Shown: positions 35,266 to 44,460, counted from the first letter of the stretch. The stretch is 64,000 nucleotides of DNA from JAFAMB01 sp963775805 (GCA_963775805.1 CAVZKG010000005.1:310001-374000); one strand, 5' to 3'. Notes: generated by a model from the sequence alone, not told the origin. Made by a program: numbers and translations.

Positions 35266-37020
35266 GTGTATCGCTCTTTATGGGTTCTATTTGCGGCGGC
35301 ACTGCTCTCGTTTGAAAGTGCCACTGCGGCAAGTGACGCGATTGTCTGGCAGCCCTGGTCCAATTCGATCTTTGACCAGGCCAAACGAGAGGGGCGTTTC
35401 GTTCTACTCGACCTCGGGACAAGCTGGTGTCACTGGTGCCATGTCATGGAGGATGTCACCTACCGGGATCCGGCTGTGACTCGTTTAATCGGGCAACGCT
35501 ATCTCGCTGTCCGGGTCGACGCCGATTCGCGCCCTGATTTATCGAATCGATACGAGGACTACGGCTGGCCGGCGACCGTCGTTTTTAATAACGACGGCAG
35601 CGAGATCGTAAAACGGCGCGGTTACCTTCCTCCCGAGCAAATGGCCTCGATGTTGCAGGCTATCATCGACGATCCAACGCCCGGTCCTTCTGTCGTCGCA
35701 GAAACGCCTCTCGTTCCAAGCGGTGCGGATACTATCAATCCGGGGAAGAGGAACGAATTACGCCAGACTTTGGTTGAAAGTTATGACCATATCAACCTGG
35801 GCTGGGGTAGCGGTCAAAAATTCCTCGATTGGGATACGATCGAGTATTGCATCACCCAGACCTTGCGTGGTGATCGGGCGCTGGAACGAATGGCGCGTGA
35901 AACGCTCGGTGCGCAACTTAATCTGCTCGATCCAGCATGGGGTGGAGTCTACCAGTATTCGACCGACGGAGATTGGGTCCATCCGCACTTTGAAAAGATT
36001 GTGCAGATGCAGGCTGAAAACCTTCGAATCTACGCACTTGCATACGCGTTATGGCATGATGAAACCTATTTGGAAGCAGCAAACCGAATTCGTGATTATC
36101 TGCGGGAGTTTCTAACCTCTCCCGATGGTGCATTTTACACAAGCCAGGATGCAGACCTCGTCGACGGCGAGCATGCGGCGGGTTACTTCAAGCTCAGCGA
36201 TAGCCAACGACGAACGCAGGGCATCCCGCGGGTCGACACTCATGTTTACGCTCGCGAAAACGGTTGGGTGATTAATGCCCTGACGGTGCTCTACTCGGTT
36301 TCCGCTCAGAAGGCAGCGCTTGCGGACGCGATCCGATCGGCCCTTTGGATTTGCGATCATCGAGCGCTCCCCGGTGGCGGGTTCAGGCACGATGAAACAG
36401 ACGATTCCGGCCCTTATCTCGGCGACACGCTATCGATGGGACGAGCCTTTCTGGCGTTATACAGCTGCACAGGGGATCGTTCCTGGCTCCAAAAGGCGAT
36501 GGGCTCGGTCGACTACATTTCGAAGAACTTTTCAACCGATGTTGGATTTGTCACGAGTCCGAACATTGGCGGGATCAAATCGAAGCCGCAGCTGGATGAA
36601 AACGTGAATCTGGCCAGACTGGCTTGTCTATTATGGCACTACACCGGGGAGACCGGTTACAGGACCATCGCCGAAAGAGCAATGCGCTACGTCAACAACC
36701 CAGCCGCAATCGAACATCGAGGGTACCAGGTGGCTGGCGTACTTCTGGCCGCCGACGAACTGGAGTTGTCGCCGCCACATATCACCGTCGTCGGGCATAA
36801 AGATGATCCGAAGGCCGAGGAACTCTTCCGAGCGGCTATTCGCCAACCGATCACATTCAAACGCATCGAATGGCTTGATGACCGTGAAGGGGCGCTCCCA
36901 AACCCAGACGTTGCATATCCGACCTTGCCAAAGGCCGCCGCTTTTTTCTGCACGGACCAAGCCTGTTCTGCCCCTGTTTTTGTCGTCGCGGCATTGGTCG
37001 CCGAGATTTCGAAGCGTTGA
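35266..37020 (+). CDS. Secreted DUF255 thioredoxin-domain protein
   Basis: This 584-residue protein starts with a signal peptide (LWVLFAAALLSFESATA, GTG start at 35266 with GGGAG ahead). It continues with a DUF255 thioredoxin-like domain (DLGTSWCHWCHVMEDVTYRD, redox CHWC), then a long alpha/alpha-barrel region (YSTDGDWVHPHFEKIVQMQA, SPDGAFYTSQDADLVDGEHA, ARENGWVINALTVLYS). The layout matches YyaL/spermatogenesis-associated protein 20, normally about 650-700 residues; this one is shorter and exported. It begins 14 bp after the DoxX gene, so it is likely the fifth gene of the bufferin operon. A role in keeping precursor cysteines reduced in the periplasm is a reasonable inference. Confidence 0.72.
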   Translation: MYRSLWVLFAAALLSFESATAASDAIVWQPWSNSIFDQAKREGRFVLLDLGTSWCHWCHVMEDVTYRDPAVTRLIGQRYLAVRVDADSRPDLSNRYEDYGWPATVVFNNDGSEIVKRRGYLPPEQMASMLQAIIDDPTPGPSVVAETPLVPSGADTINPGKRNELRQTLVESYDHINLGWGSGQKFLDWDTIEYCITQTLRGDRALERMARETLGAQLNLLDPAWGGVYQYSTDGDWVHPHFEKIVQMQAENLRIYALAYALWHDETYLEAANRIRDYLREFLTSPDGAFYTSQDADLVDGEHAAGYFKLSDSQRRTQGIPRVDTHVYARENGWVINALTVLYSVSAQKAALADAIRSALWICDHRALPGGGFRHDETDDSGPYLGDTLSMGRAFLALYSCTGDRSWLQKAMGSVDYISKNFSTDVGFVTSPNIGGIKSKPQLDENVNLARLACLLWHYTGETGYRTIAERAMRYVNNPAAIEHRGYQVAGVLLAADELELSPPHITVVGHKDDPKAEELFRAAIRQPITFKRIEWLDDREGALPNPDVAYPTLPKAAAFFCTDQACSAPVFVVAALVAEISKR

Positions 37021-37052
37021 GCGGCGAAGCGGTGTCGGCTATCGTCGCCGTC

Positions 37053-37232
37053 ATGAATGATGAGAGAGATTTGAAGTCATACGAAGAGCGGGCGTGGCAA
37101 TATTTTCTGCAATTGCAACCGACCATCACCGATGTCAACGCGGCGGCTGAGTTGGCCTTTCGAGCCGTGGATGCCTTCAACAAAGGGCTCCAGAAGAGGA
37201 GATCTCAGGAATCCCGAGAAGTTGGCTCCTGA
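37053..37232 (+). CDS. Small hypothetical protein (59 residues)
   Basis: The ATG at 37053 starts a 59-residue helical protein (NDERDLKSYEERAWQYFLQL, then ITDVNAAAELAFRAVDAFNK) with a basic tail. The frame could begin at 37017, overlapping the thioredoxin-domain gene by 4 bp. Its 3' end overlaps the 3' end of tRNA-Asn on the other strand by 10 bp. The alternating charged and hydrophobic pattern and its open frame support a real gene, but I recognise no family. Confidence 0.45.
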   Translation: MNDERDLKSYEERAWQYFLQLQPTITDVNAAAELAFRAVDAFNKGLQKRRSQESREVGS

Positions 37233-37297
37233 GGTAGGATTTGAACCTACGACCAATCGGTTAACAGCCGACCGCTCTACCGCTGAGCTACTCAGGA
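37223..37297 (-). tRNA. tRNA-Asn (anticodon GTT)
   Basis: The complement folds into a cloverleaf: acceptor TCCTGAG with CTCAGGA, D-arm with AGCTCAGCGGTAGAGC, anticodon stem-loop CGGCTGTTAACCG (anticodon GTT), T-arm TAGGTTCAAATCCTA. A discriminator G and the CCA end are encoded (TGG at 37223-37225 on the plus strand). It is followed on the same strand by no gene within 150 bp; ybaB lies upstream. Confidence 0.94.
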
Positions 37298-37350
37298 GTC
37301 TGGTGGGCCAAGACCTTAATCCCGGCCGCGGTTGATTCAAGCGAAAATTA

Positions 37351-37653
37351 CTACAGCATTCCAGGAGGCAGTCCAAGTCCGGATGTCAGACGACCCACTT
37401 CACTTTGTGCCAGGGCTTTGCCCTTTTCGATCCCCTGTTTGACCACGCTTAGAATCAGGTCTTCCAGCATTTCTGTGTCTTCCGGATCAACGACTTCCTT
37501 GGCGATCTTGATCGAGAGGATGTCGCCGAGACCATTCGCAACGGCCGTAATTTTCCCGCCACCGACACTGACCTCAACGGTCCTCGTTGCCAACGCCTCG
37601 TTCAGCTGCTCTTGCATCTTTGCAGCCTGCTTCATCATTTTCTGGATATTCAT
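37351..37653 (-). CDS. ybaB: YbaB/EbfC nucleoid-associated protein
   Basis: The 100-residue protein has the YbaB pattern: NIQKMMKQAAKMQEQLNEAL at the N-terminal helix, VEVSVGGGKITAVANGLGDI strands, and DPEDTEMLEDLILSVVKQGI near the end. It forms DNA-binding dimers. The gene lies downstream of dnaX on the same strand, the classical dnaX-ybaB order, with a gap of 108 bp. Confidence 0.92.
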   Translation of the reverse strand: MNIQKMMKQAAKMQEQLNEALATRTVEVSVGGGKITAVANGLGDILSIKIAKEVVDPEDTEMLEDLILSVVKQGIEKGKALAQSEVGRLTSGLGLPPGML

Positions 37654-37761
37654 CGTTTAGTTTCCTGTCCCCGAAATAACACACACTTTACCGGAAGTCA
37701 GTCGGCGGTTTTTCAAGGCATTTGATCGCAACGAAGCATATGCAATTTCGAGAAGAGGACA

Positions 37762-39465
37762 CTAAATTTCAGCCTGAATCTCTGCTTTAAACAGTTCCAG
37801 TGCTTTTTGAATCATCGGATCGTTTTTGAATTCGTCCATTGGGTCACCAGCCTTTTGAGCTTTTGCGGTCACTTTGCCTGGAGTTGGGAGATCATCACGA
37901 AATTCGAAATCCAGCTTCCACGCACCTCCCAGAACCTCCCCGGCAACTTCTTCGAGCAGTTTCCGGTTGTTCGGCCGGGATAACGACTCGACCGCAATGA
38001 CTTGATTATTTGGGAATGCCAATTTTAGCGTTCCAGGCTCAGGGAAAAATGGCGTTGCAGGTTCGAGCCACGAGACAATCAATGGCCGTCGCAACCGAAT
38101 GGTGTTCAGTATTCGGGGCCATGCCGAATCCCCAGGCTCTGCCAAAGCCGGTTTCTTCTCTGTCGCCTCCGGCGGTCTTTGTAGAATTTGAGGCTTGTCG
38201 GCAGGCACAAGATCCTCTCGCGGGTTGGCCGCAATTTCGTCAACGGTCGCTTGTGGCTTCTCCGGCGTTTTCGCCACCGGTTTATCAATTTTCGGAGGTC
38301 TTTCAGTCTTTGGCGTTTGAATAGGAGCGGTCCCGTCCCGCAGGTTCTCCAGAGCATCGATAACGCTCTGCAACCCGACTTCGTTGATTGTCTGAATCGC
38401 TCGGATAAGAGCGATCTCCAAATGCAGCTTTTTGTTTGCAGTCCACTTTATCGTGGCTTCAACCTCCGATGTCGTTTCAATTACTCTCAGGAGTTTCTTC
38501 GTTTCAACGACCGGCGCCAGTTCCTCTAACGTCTCTCGTGCGTGGTCACTGATTTCTTCCCGGAGACTCTGGGGATCAATTTTGAAAATCAAGAGGTTGC
38601 GGAAGAACGCCAGCAGATCGCCCAGAAGTTTGGTCAGATCTTTGCCGGCTTCGGCCTGTTGGTGAACGATCGCAAGTGTGTTTCCTCCATCTTGCTTCAG
38701 AACCGACCGAGTCAAATCAGCGACAACGTGTTCGGCGGTAAGTCCGAATACTTCCAGGACCTGCGCTTCGGCGATTGAACTGCCGCAAAACGCGACCAGT
38801 TGGTCCAGCATTGACTCCGCGTCGCGAAGCCCTCCTTCTGCCGCCACCGCAATCGCCGCAGCGGCTGCCCGGTCTAGGTTCACGCCCTCTTGGCCGGCAA
38901 TGAACTCCAGATGTTTCGCGATAATCAGAGCCGGAATCCGCCGCAGATCGAAGCGCTGGCAACGGCTAAGGATTGTGGGCAGAACCTTGTGTGGCTCGGT
39001 CGTGGCGAAAATAAAAATCACGTGCGCAGGCGGTTCTTCCAACGTTTTAAGCAGCGCGTTAAACGCCTGCTGCGTAAGCATATGAACTTCGTCGATAATA
39101 TAGACCTTATACTTTCCGCGAGGAGCAAACCGAACGTTGTCCCGGAGTTCGCGGATTTGATCGACGCTGTTGTTGCTAGCGCCATCGATCTCGAGCACGT
39201 CCAGGCTGATTCCCTGGGAAATCTCGATGCACGAGTCGCAGACTCCGCATGGATTCGCCGTCGGTCCGTGAATGCAGTTGACTGCCTTAGCCAGAATTCG
39301 AGCCGTTGAAGTTTTCCCTGTACCGCGTGGGCCGACAAAGAGATAGGCGTGAGCAAGACGCTGCTGTTGAATCGCGTTCTTCAAGGTCTGGACGACATGA
39401 TCCTGACCTAGAACGTCGTCGAAAACCTTTGGTCGATATTTTCGCGCAAAGACTTGATAGCTCAC
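37762..39465 (-). CDS. dnaX: DNA polymerase III gamma/tau subunit
   Basis: The clamp-loader ATPase begins with SYQVFARKYRPKVFDDVLGQ. It has Walker A VGPRGTGKTSTARILA, four zinc-binding cysteines in CIHGPTANPCGVCDSC, Walker B IIDEVHML and sensor 1 IFATTEPHKV, then a linker rich in Pro, Lys and Glu and a tau-like C-terminal domain (about residues 430-567). I prefer the GTG at 39465 (V-S-Y-Q) as start, since the only upstream alternative is TTG at 39501. It loads the sliding clamp on primed DNA and organises the replisome. The tau region is full length. Confidence 0.92.
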   Translation of the reverse strand: MSYQVFARKYRPKVFDDVLGQDHVVQTLKNAIQQQRLAHAYLFVGPRGTGKTSTARILAKAVNCIHGPTANPCGVCDSCIEISQGISLDVLEIDGASNNSVDQIRELRDNVRFAPRGKYKVYIIDEVHMLTQQAFNALLKTLEEPPAHVIFIFATTEPHKVLPTILSRCQRFDLRRIPALIIAKHLEFIAGQEGVNLDRAAAAAIAVAAEGGLRDAESMLDQLVAFCGSSIAEAQVLEVFGLTAEHVVADLTRSVLKQDGGNTLAIVHQQAEAGKDLTKLLGDLLAFFRNLLIFKIDPQSLREEISDHARETLEELAPVVETKKLLRVIETTSEVEATIKWTANKKLHLEIALIRAIQTINEVGLQSVIDALENLRDGTAPIQTPKTERPPKIDKPVAKTPEKPQATVDEIAANPREDLVPADKPQILQRPPEATEKKPALAEPGDSAWPRILNTIRLRRPLIVSWLEPATPFFPEPGTLKLAFPNNQVIAVESLSRPNNRKLLEEVAGEVLGGAWKLDFEFRDDLPTPGKVTAKAQKAGDPMDEFKNDPMIQKALELFKAEIQAEI

Positions 39466-39579
39466 ACCCACAATGTAGCCAGGATATGTCCTGCGTCGCA
39501 AGACCCGGAGGAAACTGTTCCTCTGACATCGCGAGTCGCCCGGCTTGCGGTGATTTGCACGGGAGGGTAAACTCTCTCA

Positions 39580-39735
39580 GTGCGGTATTTTCGGACAGTT
39601 CTCTGGCTGATTGTTTTTGCGATTGCCACGTTTTGCTGGGTCGTCGTCATCGAGCATGGGCCGGAGAATTTCCTCGCAGGCAGCAAGATCGAAATCGAAA
39701 ATCTAGGGGCACTCGGATCCAGATTTTTCAAATAA
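39580..39735 (+). CDS. Small single-pass membrane protein (51 residues)
   Basis: A GTG at 39580 opens a 51-codon frame with one hydrophobic helix (LWLIVFAIATFCWVVVIEHG) followed by a charged tail with KIEIENLGALGS. GGGAGGG at 39561-39567 lies about 12 bases upstream of it. It sits in the 364-bp space between divergent dnaX and rex, so an unannotated small gene is plausible. Function is unknown. Confidence 0.4.
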   Translation: MRYFRTVLWLIVFAIATFCWVVVIEHGPENFLAGSKIEIENLGALGSRFFK

Positions 39736-39829
39736 CCGTTCACGACTGTCTTTGCACCGCCCACACGCCCACACGATCCCAAGCACGCCTCCCGTTGACG
39801 CGTTTGGGTGAATTCGATATTTTCTTCGG

Positions 39830-40450
39830 GTGTCGAAGTTTCTTGTCCCCCGTCAGGCAGTCTATCGGCTCTCGATGTACTTCAGGATTGTTGAACGACT
39901 ATTAAAAGGCCGGATCGACACAGTCTCTTCGGCAGTCTTGGCAAAAGCGGCGGGCGTTAAACCATCTCAGCTCCGAAAAGATCTCACTTACTTGGGTCAG
40001 TTCGGCACACGAGGCCTCGGCTATAAAGTGGAGTCACTGGAGAAACAGCTTGCAAGGGTCATCAGGACCGCGCGCTTCCAGCCGGTTATTCTGGTTGGAG
40101 TCGGAAATTTGGGCACCGCGCTGATCCAATACGACGGCTTCGCCAAAGAAGAGTTTGAAATCATTGCCGCATTCGACATTCGTGAAGAAGTGGGAAGAGA
40201 GGACCGCTTCGATATCCCCATCCTGCCGAACTATCTCCTGAAATCATTCGTGGCTGAGCATTGCGTCAAATTAGCGATTTTGACTGTTCCAGGATCCACT
40301 GCTCAATCGGTTGCGAACGAGTTGGTCGAGGCGGGCATACAGGCCATTCTGAATTTTTCCACTATATTTCTGCAGGTCCCGAACAATGTGGCTGTGAACA
40401 ACGTCAATCTAGCAATCGAGCTAGAGAATCTGAGTTATTTCATCAAGTAA
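39830..40450 (+). CDS. rex: Redox-sensing transcriptional repressor Rex
   Basis: The 206-residue protein has an N-terminal winged-helix domain (RQAVYRLSMYFRIVERLLKG, AKAAGVKPSQLRKDLTYLGQ, FGTRGLGYKVE) and a Rossmann NAD(H)-binding domain (QPVILVGVGNLGTALIQYDG) with a final swapped helix. It represses fermentation and respiration genes when NADH is low. The GTG start at 39830 gives the normal length. No Rex target is obvious immediately downstream because the next gene is 340 bp away. Confidence 0.93.
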   Translation: MSKFLVPRQAVYRLSMYFRIVERLLKGRIDTVSSAVLAKAAGVKPSQLRKDLTYLGQFGTRGLGYKVESLEKQLARVIRTARFQPVILVGVGNLGTALIQYDGFAKEEFEIIAAFDIREEVGREDRFDIPILPNYLLKSFVAEHCVKLAILTVPGSTAQSVANELVEAGIQAILNFSTIFLQVPNNVAVNNVNLAIELENLSYFIK

Positions 40451-40790
40451 GTGCGCGAAACGCAAACTGGCTAAGAATTTCGTTCGAAAGCTTTTGTTTG
40501 TTCGCTCGAAAACCGAGTTTCATAGGCACCTTTCTGCGCTCTCATACGCAGATTGGAACCGGTACTGCTTTGGCTTGCACGATTTTCGAGCTACCGTAGG
40601 CACAGTCTAGAATCACCTTGGTTCTGCTTGACGACGCAGGTTTCGCACTGTTATCAGTTCGAAACCAAGCGAAATAGCATCGCCCCCCAAAAACGACCGA
40701 AGAGCAACGTATCCTCGTCACGGAACTTCGCCACGCAGGTCGCGCGAAAAGCAGGGTCTATCCGGAACGATTGGTGAACGAAAAATAATT
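40451..40790. other. 340-bp intergenic stretch between rex and transketolase
   Basis: No gene is supported here. The stretch contains several short related pieces with GTTCGAAA or TTCGCTCGAAAA (around 40482, 40502 and 40659), which may be degenerate repeats, and a purine-rich CGAAAAATAATT just ahead of the transketolase ATG at 40791. I see no riboswitch or clear promoter. Confidence 0.35.
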
Positions 40791-41669
40791 ATGAGTGTGA
40801 AGACAAACTATGACGAACTGGAGCAGCTTGCTCGACGCGGAAGATGGCTTGTGATCAGCACGGTCGCCCGCAGTGGCGCTGGACATGTCGGCGGGCCGAT
40901 GTCGGCAATGGACCTTTTAATAGCGCTTTATTTCCACGTTATGAAGGTCAGGCCTGAAGAACCTCGGTGGCCCGAACGGGATCGTTTTATTCTTTCAAAA
41001 GGGCACTCGGCTATCGGTCTTTACACAGTCTTAGCATTGCGCGGTTTTTTACCGGTTGAAGAATTGAAAACATTCGACAAGGAGCACTCCCGGCTTCAGG
41101 GGCATCCGGATGTGACCAAGCTCCCAGGGTTGGAAACTTCGACAGGATCACTTGGACAAGGTCTTTCCGTTGGATTGGGCTTCGCGCTCGGCGCGCGGCT
41201 TCGTAGAGAAAAATTTCATACATTTGTCGTGATCGGAGATGGCGAACTGCAGGAAGGGATGATCTGGGAGGCAGCCCACATGGCGCCTCGCTACAAACTC
41301 GGTAACCTGACCGCCATTTTGGATTGGAACGGCCTCCAGCAATTCGGATGGCCTCTCGGCCCCGGGGAAGAAAACAGAGGTGACAAGCGCGATCCGTGGG
41401 CCGGTACCGATCTGAAAGGAATATTTGAGAAGCTAGGATGGCGTGTTCTCGAGACCGATGGGCATGATTATTCGAAGCTGATTCCCGTGCTGGAAGAAGC
41501 TAAGCGCCATGGTGACTCGGATCGACCCACAATGATTTTGGCACACACGATCAAGGGTAAAGGCCTACGCCTGACCGAAGGAAAATATGAATGGCATTCC
41601 AAAATCGCAACAAAAGAGGAACTGAAACTCGTCGCTGAAGAGCTCGGGATTGAGGAGGTGGCCGCGTGA
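40791..41669 (+). CDS. Transketolase, N-terminal (TPP-binding) subunit
   Basis: The 292-residue protein holds the thiamine-diphosphate binding half of a split transketolase: VARSGAGHVGGPMSAMDLLI, RDRFILSKGHSAIGLYTVLA, SLGQGLSVGLGFALGARLR and VVIGDGELQEGMIWEAAHMA (the GDGE-N TPP motif). It ends with TIKGKGLRLTEG. The partner subunit follows with a 4-bp overlap. Such split transketolases accompany inositol and pentose pathways in many bacteria; here both lie upstream of iolG-like and iolB. Confidence 0.9.
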   Translation: MSVKTNYDELEQLARRGRWLVISTVARSGAGHVGGPMSAMDLLIALYFHVMKVRPEEPRWPERDRFILSKGHSAIGLYTVLALRGFLPVEELKTFDKEHSRLQGHPDVTKLPGLETSTGSLGQGLSVGLGFALGARLRREKFHTFVVIGDGELQEGMIWEAAHMAPRYKLGNLTAILDWNGLQQFGWPLGPGEENRGDKRDPWAGTDLKGIFEKLGWRVLETDGHDYSKLIPVLEEAKRHGDSDRPTMILAHTIKGKGLRLTEGKYEWHSKIATKEELKLVAEELGIEEVAA

Positions 41670-42604
41670 AGCCGTTACGTGATGTCTTTGGTGACACTTT
41701 GGTCGACCTGGCAAAAACCAACCCGAACGTGCTTGTTCTGGATGCAGATCTGGCCAACTCCACGAAGGCGGACAAATTTGCCGCGGCGCACCCAGACAAG
41801 TTTCTCGAAATGGGAATTGCCGAGCAGAACTTTGTTGGTGTAGCGGCTGGATTGGCAACTTTGGGGTTTGTCCCCTGGCTATCGTCGTTCACCATATTCT
41901 TTACCCATCGCGCAGTCGATCCTATCCGGATGCTCGTGGCGCAGACCCATGCGAATGTAAAGATCGGGGCGGCGTACGCGGGGCTTTTGACTGGGTACAC
42001 AGGAAAAACCCATCAAGACGTAGAGGATCTGGCGATTATGCGTGCCATGCCGGGCATGACGGTTCTGGCGCCCGCGGACGAATTTGAATGCGAGGCAATG
42101 ATCCGATGGGGAACCGAATACCAGGGACCGGTGTACCTGCGGCTGAGCCGGGAAGCTGGTCCGGCGGTATTCAATGCGGATTATCGTTTCAGCGCGGGTC
42201 GAACCTATCAGTTGCGGGAAGGGAAGGATCTGCTCATCATTTCCACCGGCACGCAAACCGCCCGTTGCGTCGAGGCAGCAGATTATCTTGCGGAGAAAGG
42301 GGTCTCAGCTGGGGTGCTTCACGTCCCATCGATCAGGCCGGTGAATTTCGAAGAGATCGTTAATAGCTGCGAGACTGTTCCGATCGTTTTTACCGTCGAG
42401 GAACACACTGTCCTCGGAGGACTTGGCGGGCTCGTCGCGGAGATTCTCACGGAACATCTTCCGAAACGCGTTATCCGGTTCGGAATCGAAGATCGCTGGG
42501 GAGAATCTGCTCCGAACGACTATCTCCTGGACCATTTCCGGCTCTCCGGTCTGCGCGTCAGCGAGAGGGTTGCTGATTACCTCAAGACTGCCAAGAAAGG
42601 ATGA
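41666..42604 (+). CDS. Transketolase, C-terminal (pyrimidine-binding) subunit
   Basis: The 312-residue subunit has the pyrimidine-binding domain (KPLRDVFGDTLVDLA, FLEMGIAEQNFVGVAAGLAT with the conserved catalytic Glu, KIGAAYAGLLTGYTGKTHQD) and the C-terminal transketolase domain (KDLLIISTGTQTARCVEAAD, EEHTVLGGLGGLVAEILTEH). It starts with GTG overlapping the upstream stop. With the preceding subunit it forms one active enzyme moving two-carbon ketol units. Confidence 0.9.
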   Translation: MKPLRDVFGDTLVDLAKTNPNVLVLDADLANSTKADKFAAAHPDKFLEMGIAEQNFVGVAAGLATLGFVPWLSSFTIFFTHRAVDPIRMLVAQTHANVKIGAAYAGLLTGYTGKTHQDVEDLAIMRAMPGMTVLAPADEFECEAMIRWGTEYQGPVYLRLSREAGPAVFNADYRFSAGRTYQLREGKDLLIISTGTQTARCVEAADYLAEKGVSAGVLHVPSIRPVNFEEIVNSCETVPIVFTVEEHTVLGGLGGLVAEILTEHLPKRVIRFGIEDRWGESAPNDYLLDHFRLSGLRVSERVADYLKTAKKG

Positions 42605-42631
42605 ATAAGTCTATCAATCGATAGGCGAGAT

Positions 42632-43648
42632 ATGAGTGGCAAAACGAAAATTGGCGTTGCGTTCGTCGGACTTGGTCGAATGGGTGAAACACATTTGCGC
42701 AATGTTGCTGGCCTCTCGCACGTAAAAGTTGTGGCCGTTGCGGATACCAACCTGGAAATGGCCCAGCGCGGCAAAGTTCTTTCAGGGGCAGAAGTTGCTT
42801 ATACAGAAGTCGAAAAGGCTATTGCCCATCCAGGTGTGGACGCCGTTGTGATTGTAACGCCAACTGATACACACGCGCGGCTGATTGAGCTCGCTGTTTT
42901 AGCAGGGAAGGCGGTATTCAGCGAAAAGCCAATTGCACTCGATCTGGCCGAAACGAAGCGTGTTGTGAGCCTTGTCCGCAAGCAAGGAGTCCCGGTTCAA
43001 TTAGGGTTTATGCGCCGGTTTGACCCTGGCTATGCGCGGGCAAAGGAAAAAATTAATGCGGGTGAACTCGGACGCATCGAGCTGTTTCGGGCACTAAGCC
43101 GTGACACCTATCCGCCAAAACTGGAGTTTCTGGTCAAGAGCGGTGGGATTTTCCTGGATATGGCGATCCACGATCTCGATCTCGCACGCTACCTCGTGGG
43201 TGAAGTGGACGAAGTTCATTCGTGGGGAACTGTCCTGTTCGACAAAAAGTTCTCCGAAGCCAACGATATTGATACGGCTGTCGCGATGCTACGATTCGCC
43301 AACGGGGCGCTGGGCGTTATTGAAACGTCGCGCCATTCGAACTGGGGCTATGATATCCGAACGGAGGTTGCTGGTGCCGTTGGCAAGGTCGTGATCGAGG
43401 CCTCGCAAAAAACGCCACTGCTGTTTGCGAAGGATTTTGGTTCGCGGTTCGATCACTTCGAGAATTTTCCGGATCGATTTGAGGCTGCCTATCGAGTCGA
43501 GATGGAATCATTCTTTTCGGCCCTCATTGAAGGCAGGCCGGTAGCGCCGGGACCGGAAGATGCCCTGGAAACATTGCGACTTGGGTTGGCTGCAGCCAAA
43601 AGCTGGCGCGAAAGCCGGCCGGTCAAAATTGCGGAAATACAGGAATGA
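42632..43648 (+). CDS. iolG: Gfo/Idh/MocA oxidoreductase, inositol 2-dehydrogenase-like
   Basis: The 338-residue protein has GVAFVGLGRMGETHLRNVAG (Rossmann loop), AVFSEKPIALDLAETKRVVS with the catalytic EKP motif, LGFMRRFDPGYARAKEKI, and GIFLDMAIHDLDLARYLVGE with the active-site D and H. These match myo-inositol 2-dehydrogenases of the family, which oxidise inositol with NAD+. Its stop overlaps the iolB start by 4 bp, strengthening the inositol assignment. Other Gfo/Idh substrates remain possible. Confidence 0.75.
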   Translation: MSGKTKIGVAFVGLGRMGETHLRNVAGLSHVKVVAVADTNLEMAQRGKVLSGAEVAYTEVEKAIAHPGVDAVVIVTPTDTHARLIELAVLAGKAVFSEKPIALDLAETKRVVSLVRKQGVPVQLGFMRRFDPGYARAKEKINAGELGRIELFRALSRDTYPPKLEFLVKSGGIFLDMAIHDLDLARYLVGEVDEVHSWGTVLFDKKFSEANDIDTAVAMLRFANGALGVIETSRHSNWGYDIRTEVAGAVGKVVIEASQKTPLLFAKDFGSRFDHFENFPDRFEAAYRVEMESFFSALIEGRPVAPGPEDALETLRLGLAAAKSWRESRPVKIAEIQE

Positions 43649-44460
43649 AGCGTCACTACAGGCCGGACAACGAATCGACATACCGGCACGATATTCGCCC
43701 GGAAAATGCCGGATGGAAGTATCTCTCTTACAGCGTCGTAGCTCTTAGCTCCGGCGAAAAGTTCGAAGGAAATACGACAGGTCAGGAAGTTGTCATCGTT
43801 CCATTTACTGGACATGCCACGGTTGCTTATAACAGTGAGTCCCACACGGTTGGCAGGAAGGATGTCTTCCGTGAACTGACGGATATCATCTATCTGCCCC
43901 CGCGCACAGAGTATGTGATCATGGCAGTAGAACCGTTCGAGGTCGCGATTGGTGGCGCGCCGGCGTTGGGAAAACTGCCTCCGCGAGTCATCCGACGCGA
44001 GGAGATTCCGGCTTCGATACGAGGCGATGCGAACGTGAAGCGTGGCGTCAACGCATTGCTGGATTCCGACGAGTCGAGTGAACGCCTGACGGTGTACGAA
44101 ATCCGCACACCGAGCGGAAATTGGTCAAGTTTCCCTCCTCATCGGCATGACACGCGTGACAATTCTTCCTATCACGAAGAGACGTACTACTATCGGCTGG
44201 CTCCTCCGGATGGTTTTGCAATTCAGCGAATATATACTCGGGACACGGACCTCGATGTCGCCATGACTGTGCAGGACGGAGACTTGATACTGGTGCATGA
44301 GGGTTATCATCCCGTCGTGAAAGCCCCAGGCACTAACGCCTACTATCTAAATTTTCTTGCTGGCGATGTTAGGAAGATTACGGCAACTAACGATCCCCAT
44401 TACGATTGGGTAGCAAACCAATGGGACGGCAATCCGATCGAGATCCCTGTCAAAGCTTAA
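43645..44460 (+). CDS. iolB: 5-deoxy-glucuronate isomerase
   Basis: The 271-residue protein is IolB-like over its whole length: WKYLSYSVVALSSGEKFEGN, VVIVPFTGHATVAYNSE, EIRTPSGNWSSFPPHRHDTR, HEETYYYRLAPPDGFAIQRI and HEGYHPVVKAPGTNAYYLNF, with paired cupin barrels and several metal-binding histidines. It converts 5-deoxy-glucuronate to 2-deoxy-5-keto-gluconate in inositol breakdown. iolC, iolD, iolE and iolJ are not in the window, so the pathway is only partly encoded here. Confidence 0.85.
   Translation: MKRHYRPDNESTYRHDIRPENAGWKYLSYSVVALSSGEKFEGNTTGQEVVIVPFTGHATVAYNSESHTVGRKDVFRELTDIIYLPPRTEYVIMAVEPFEVAIGGAPALGKLPPRVIRREEIPASIRGDANVKRGVNALLDSDESSERLTVYEIRTPSGNWSSFPPHRHDTRDNSSYHEETYYYRLAPPDGFAIQRIYTRDTDLDVAMTVQDGDLILVHEGYHPVVKAPGTNAYYLNFLAGDVRKITATNDPHYDWVANQWDGNPIEIPVKA

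Noticed and set aside
39470..39560. Possible signal recognition particle RNA upstream of dnaX
   Set aside because: A GACCCGGAGGAAACTG piece recalls the SRP core GTCCGGAAGGAAGCAG, but the tetraloop, the asymmetric loop and the pairing around it do not fit, and a small coding frame overlaps the area.
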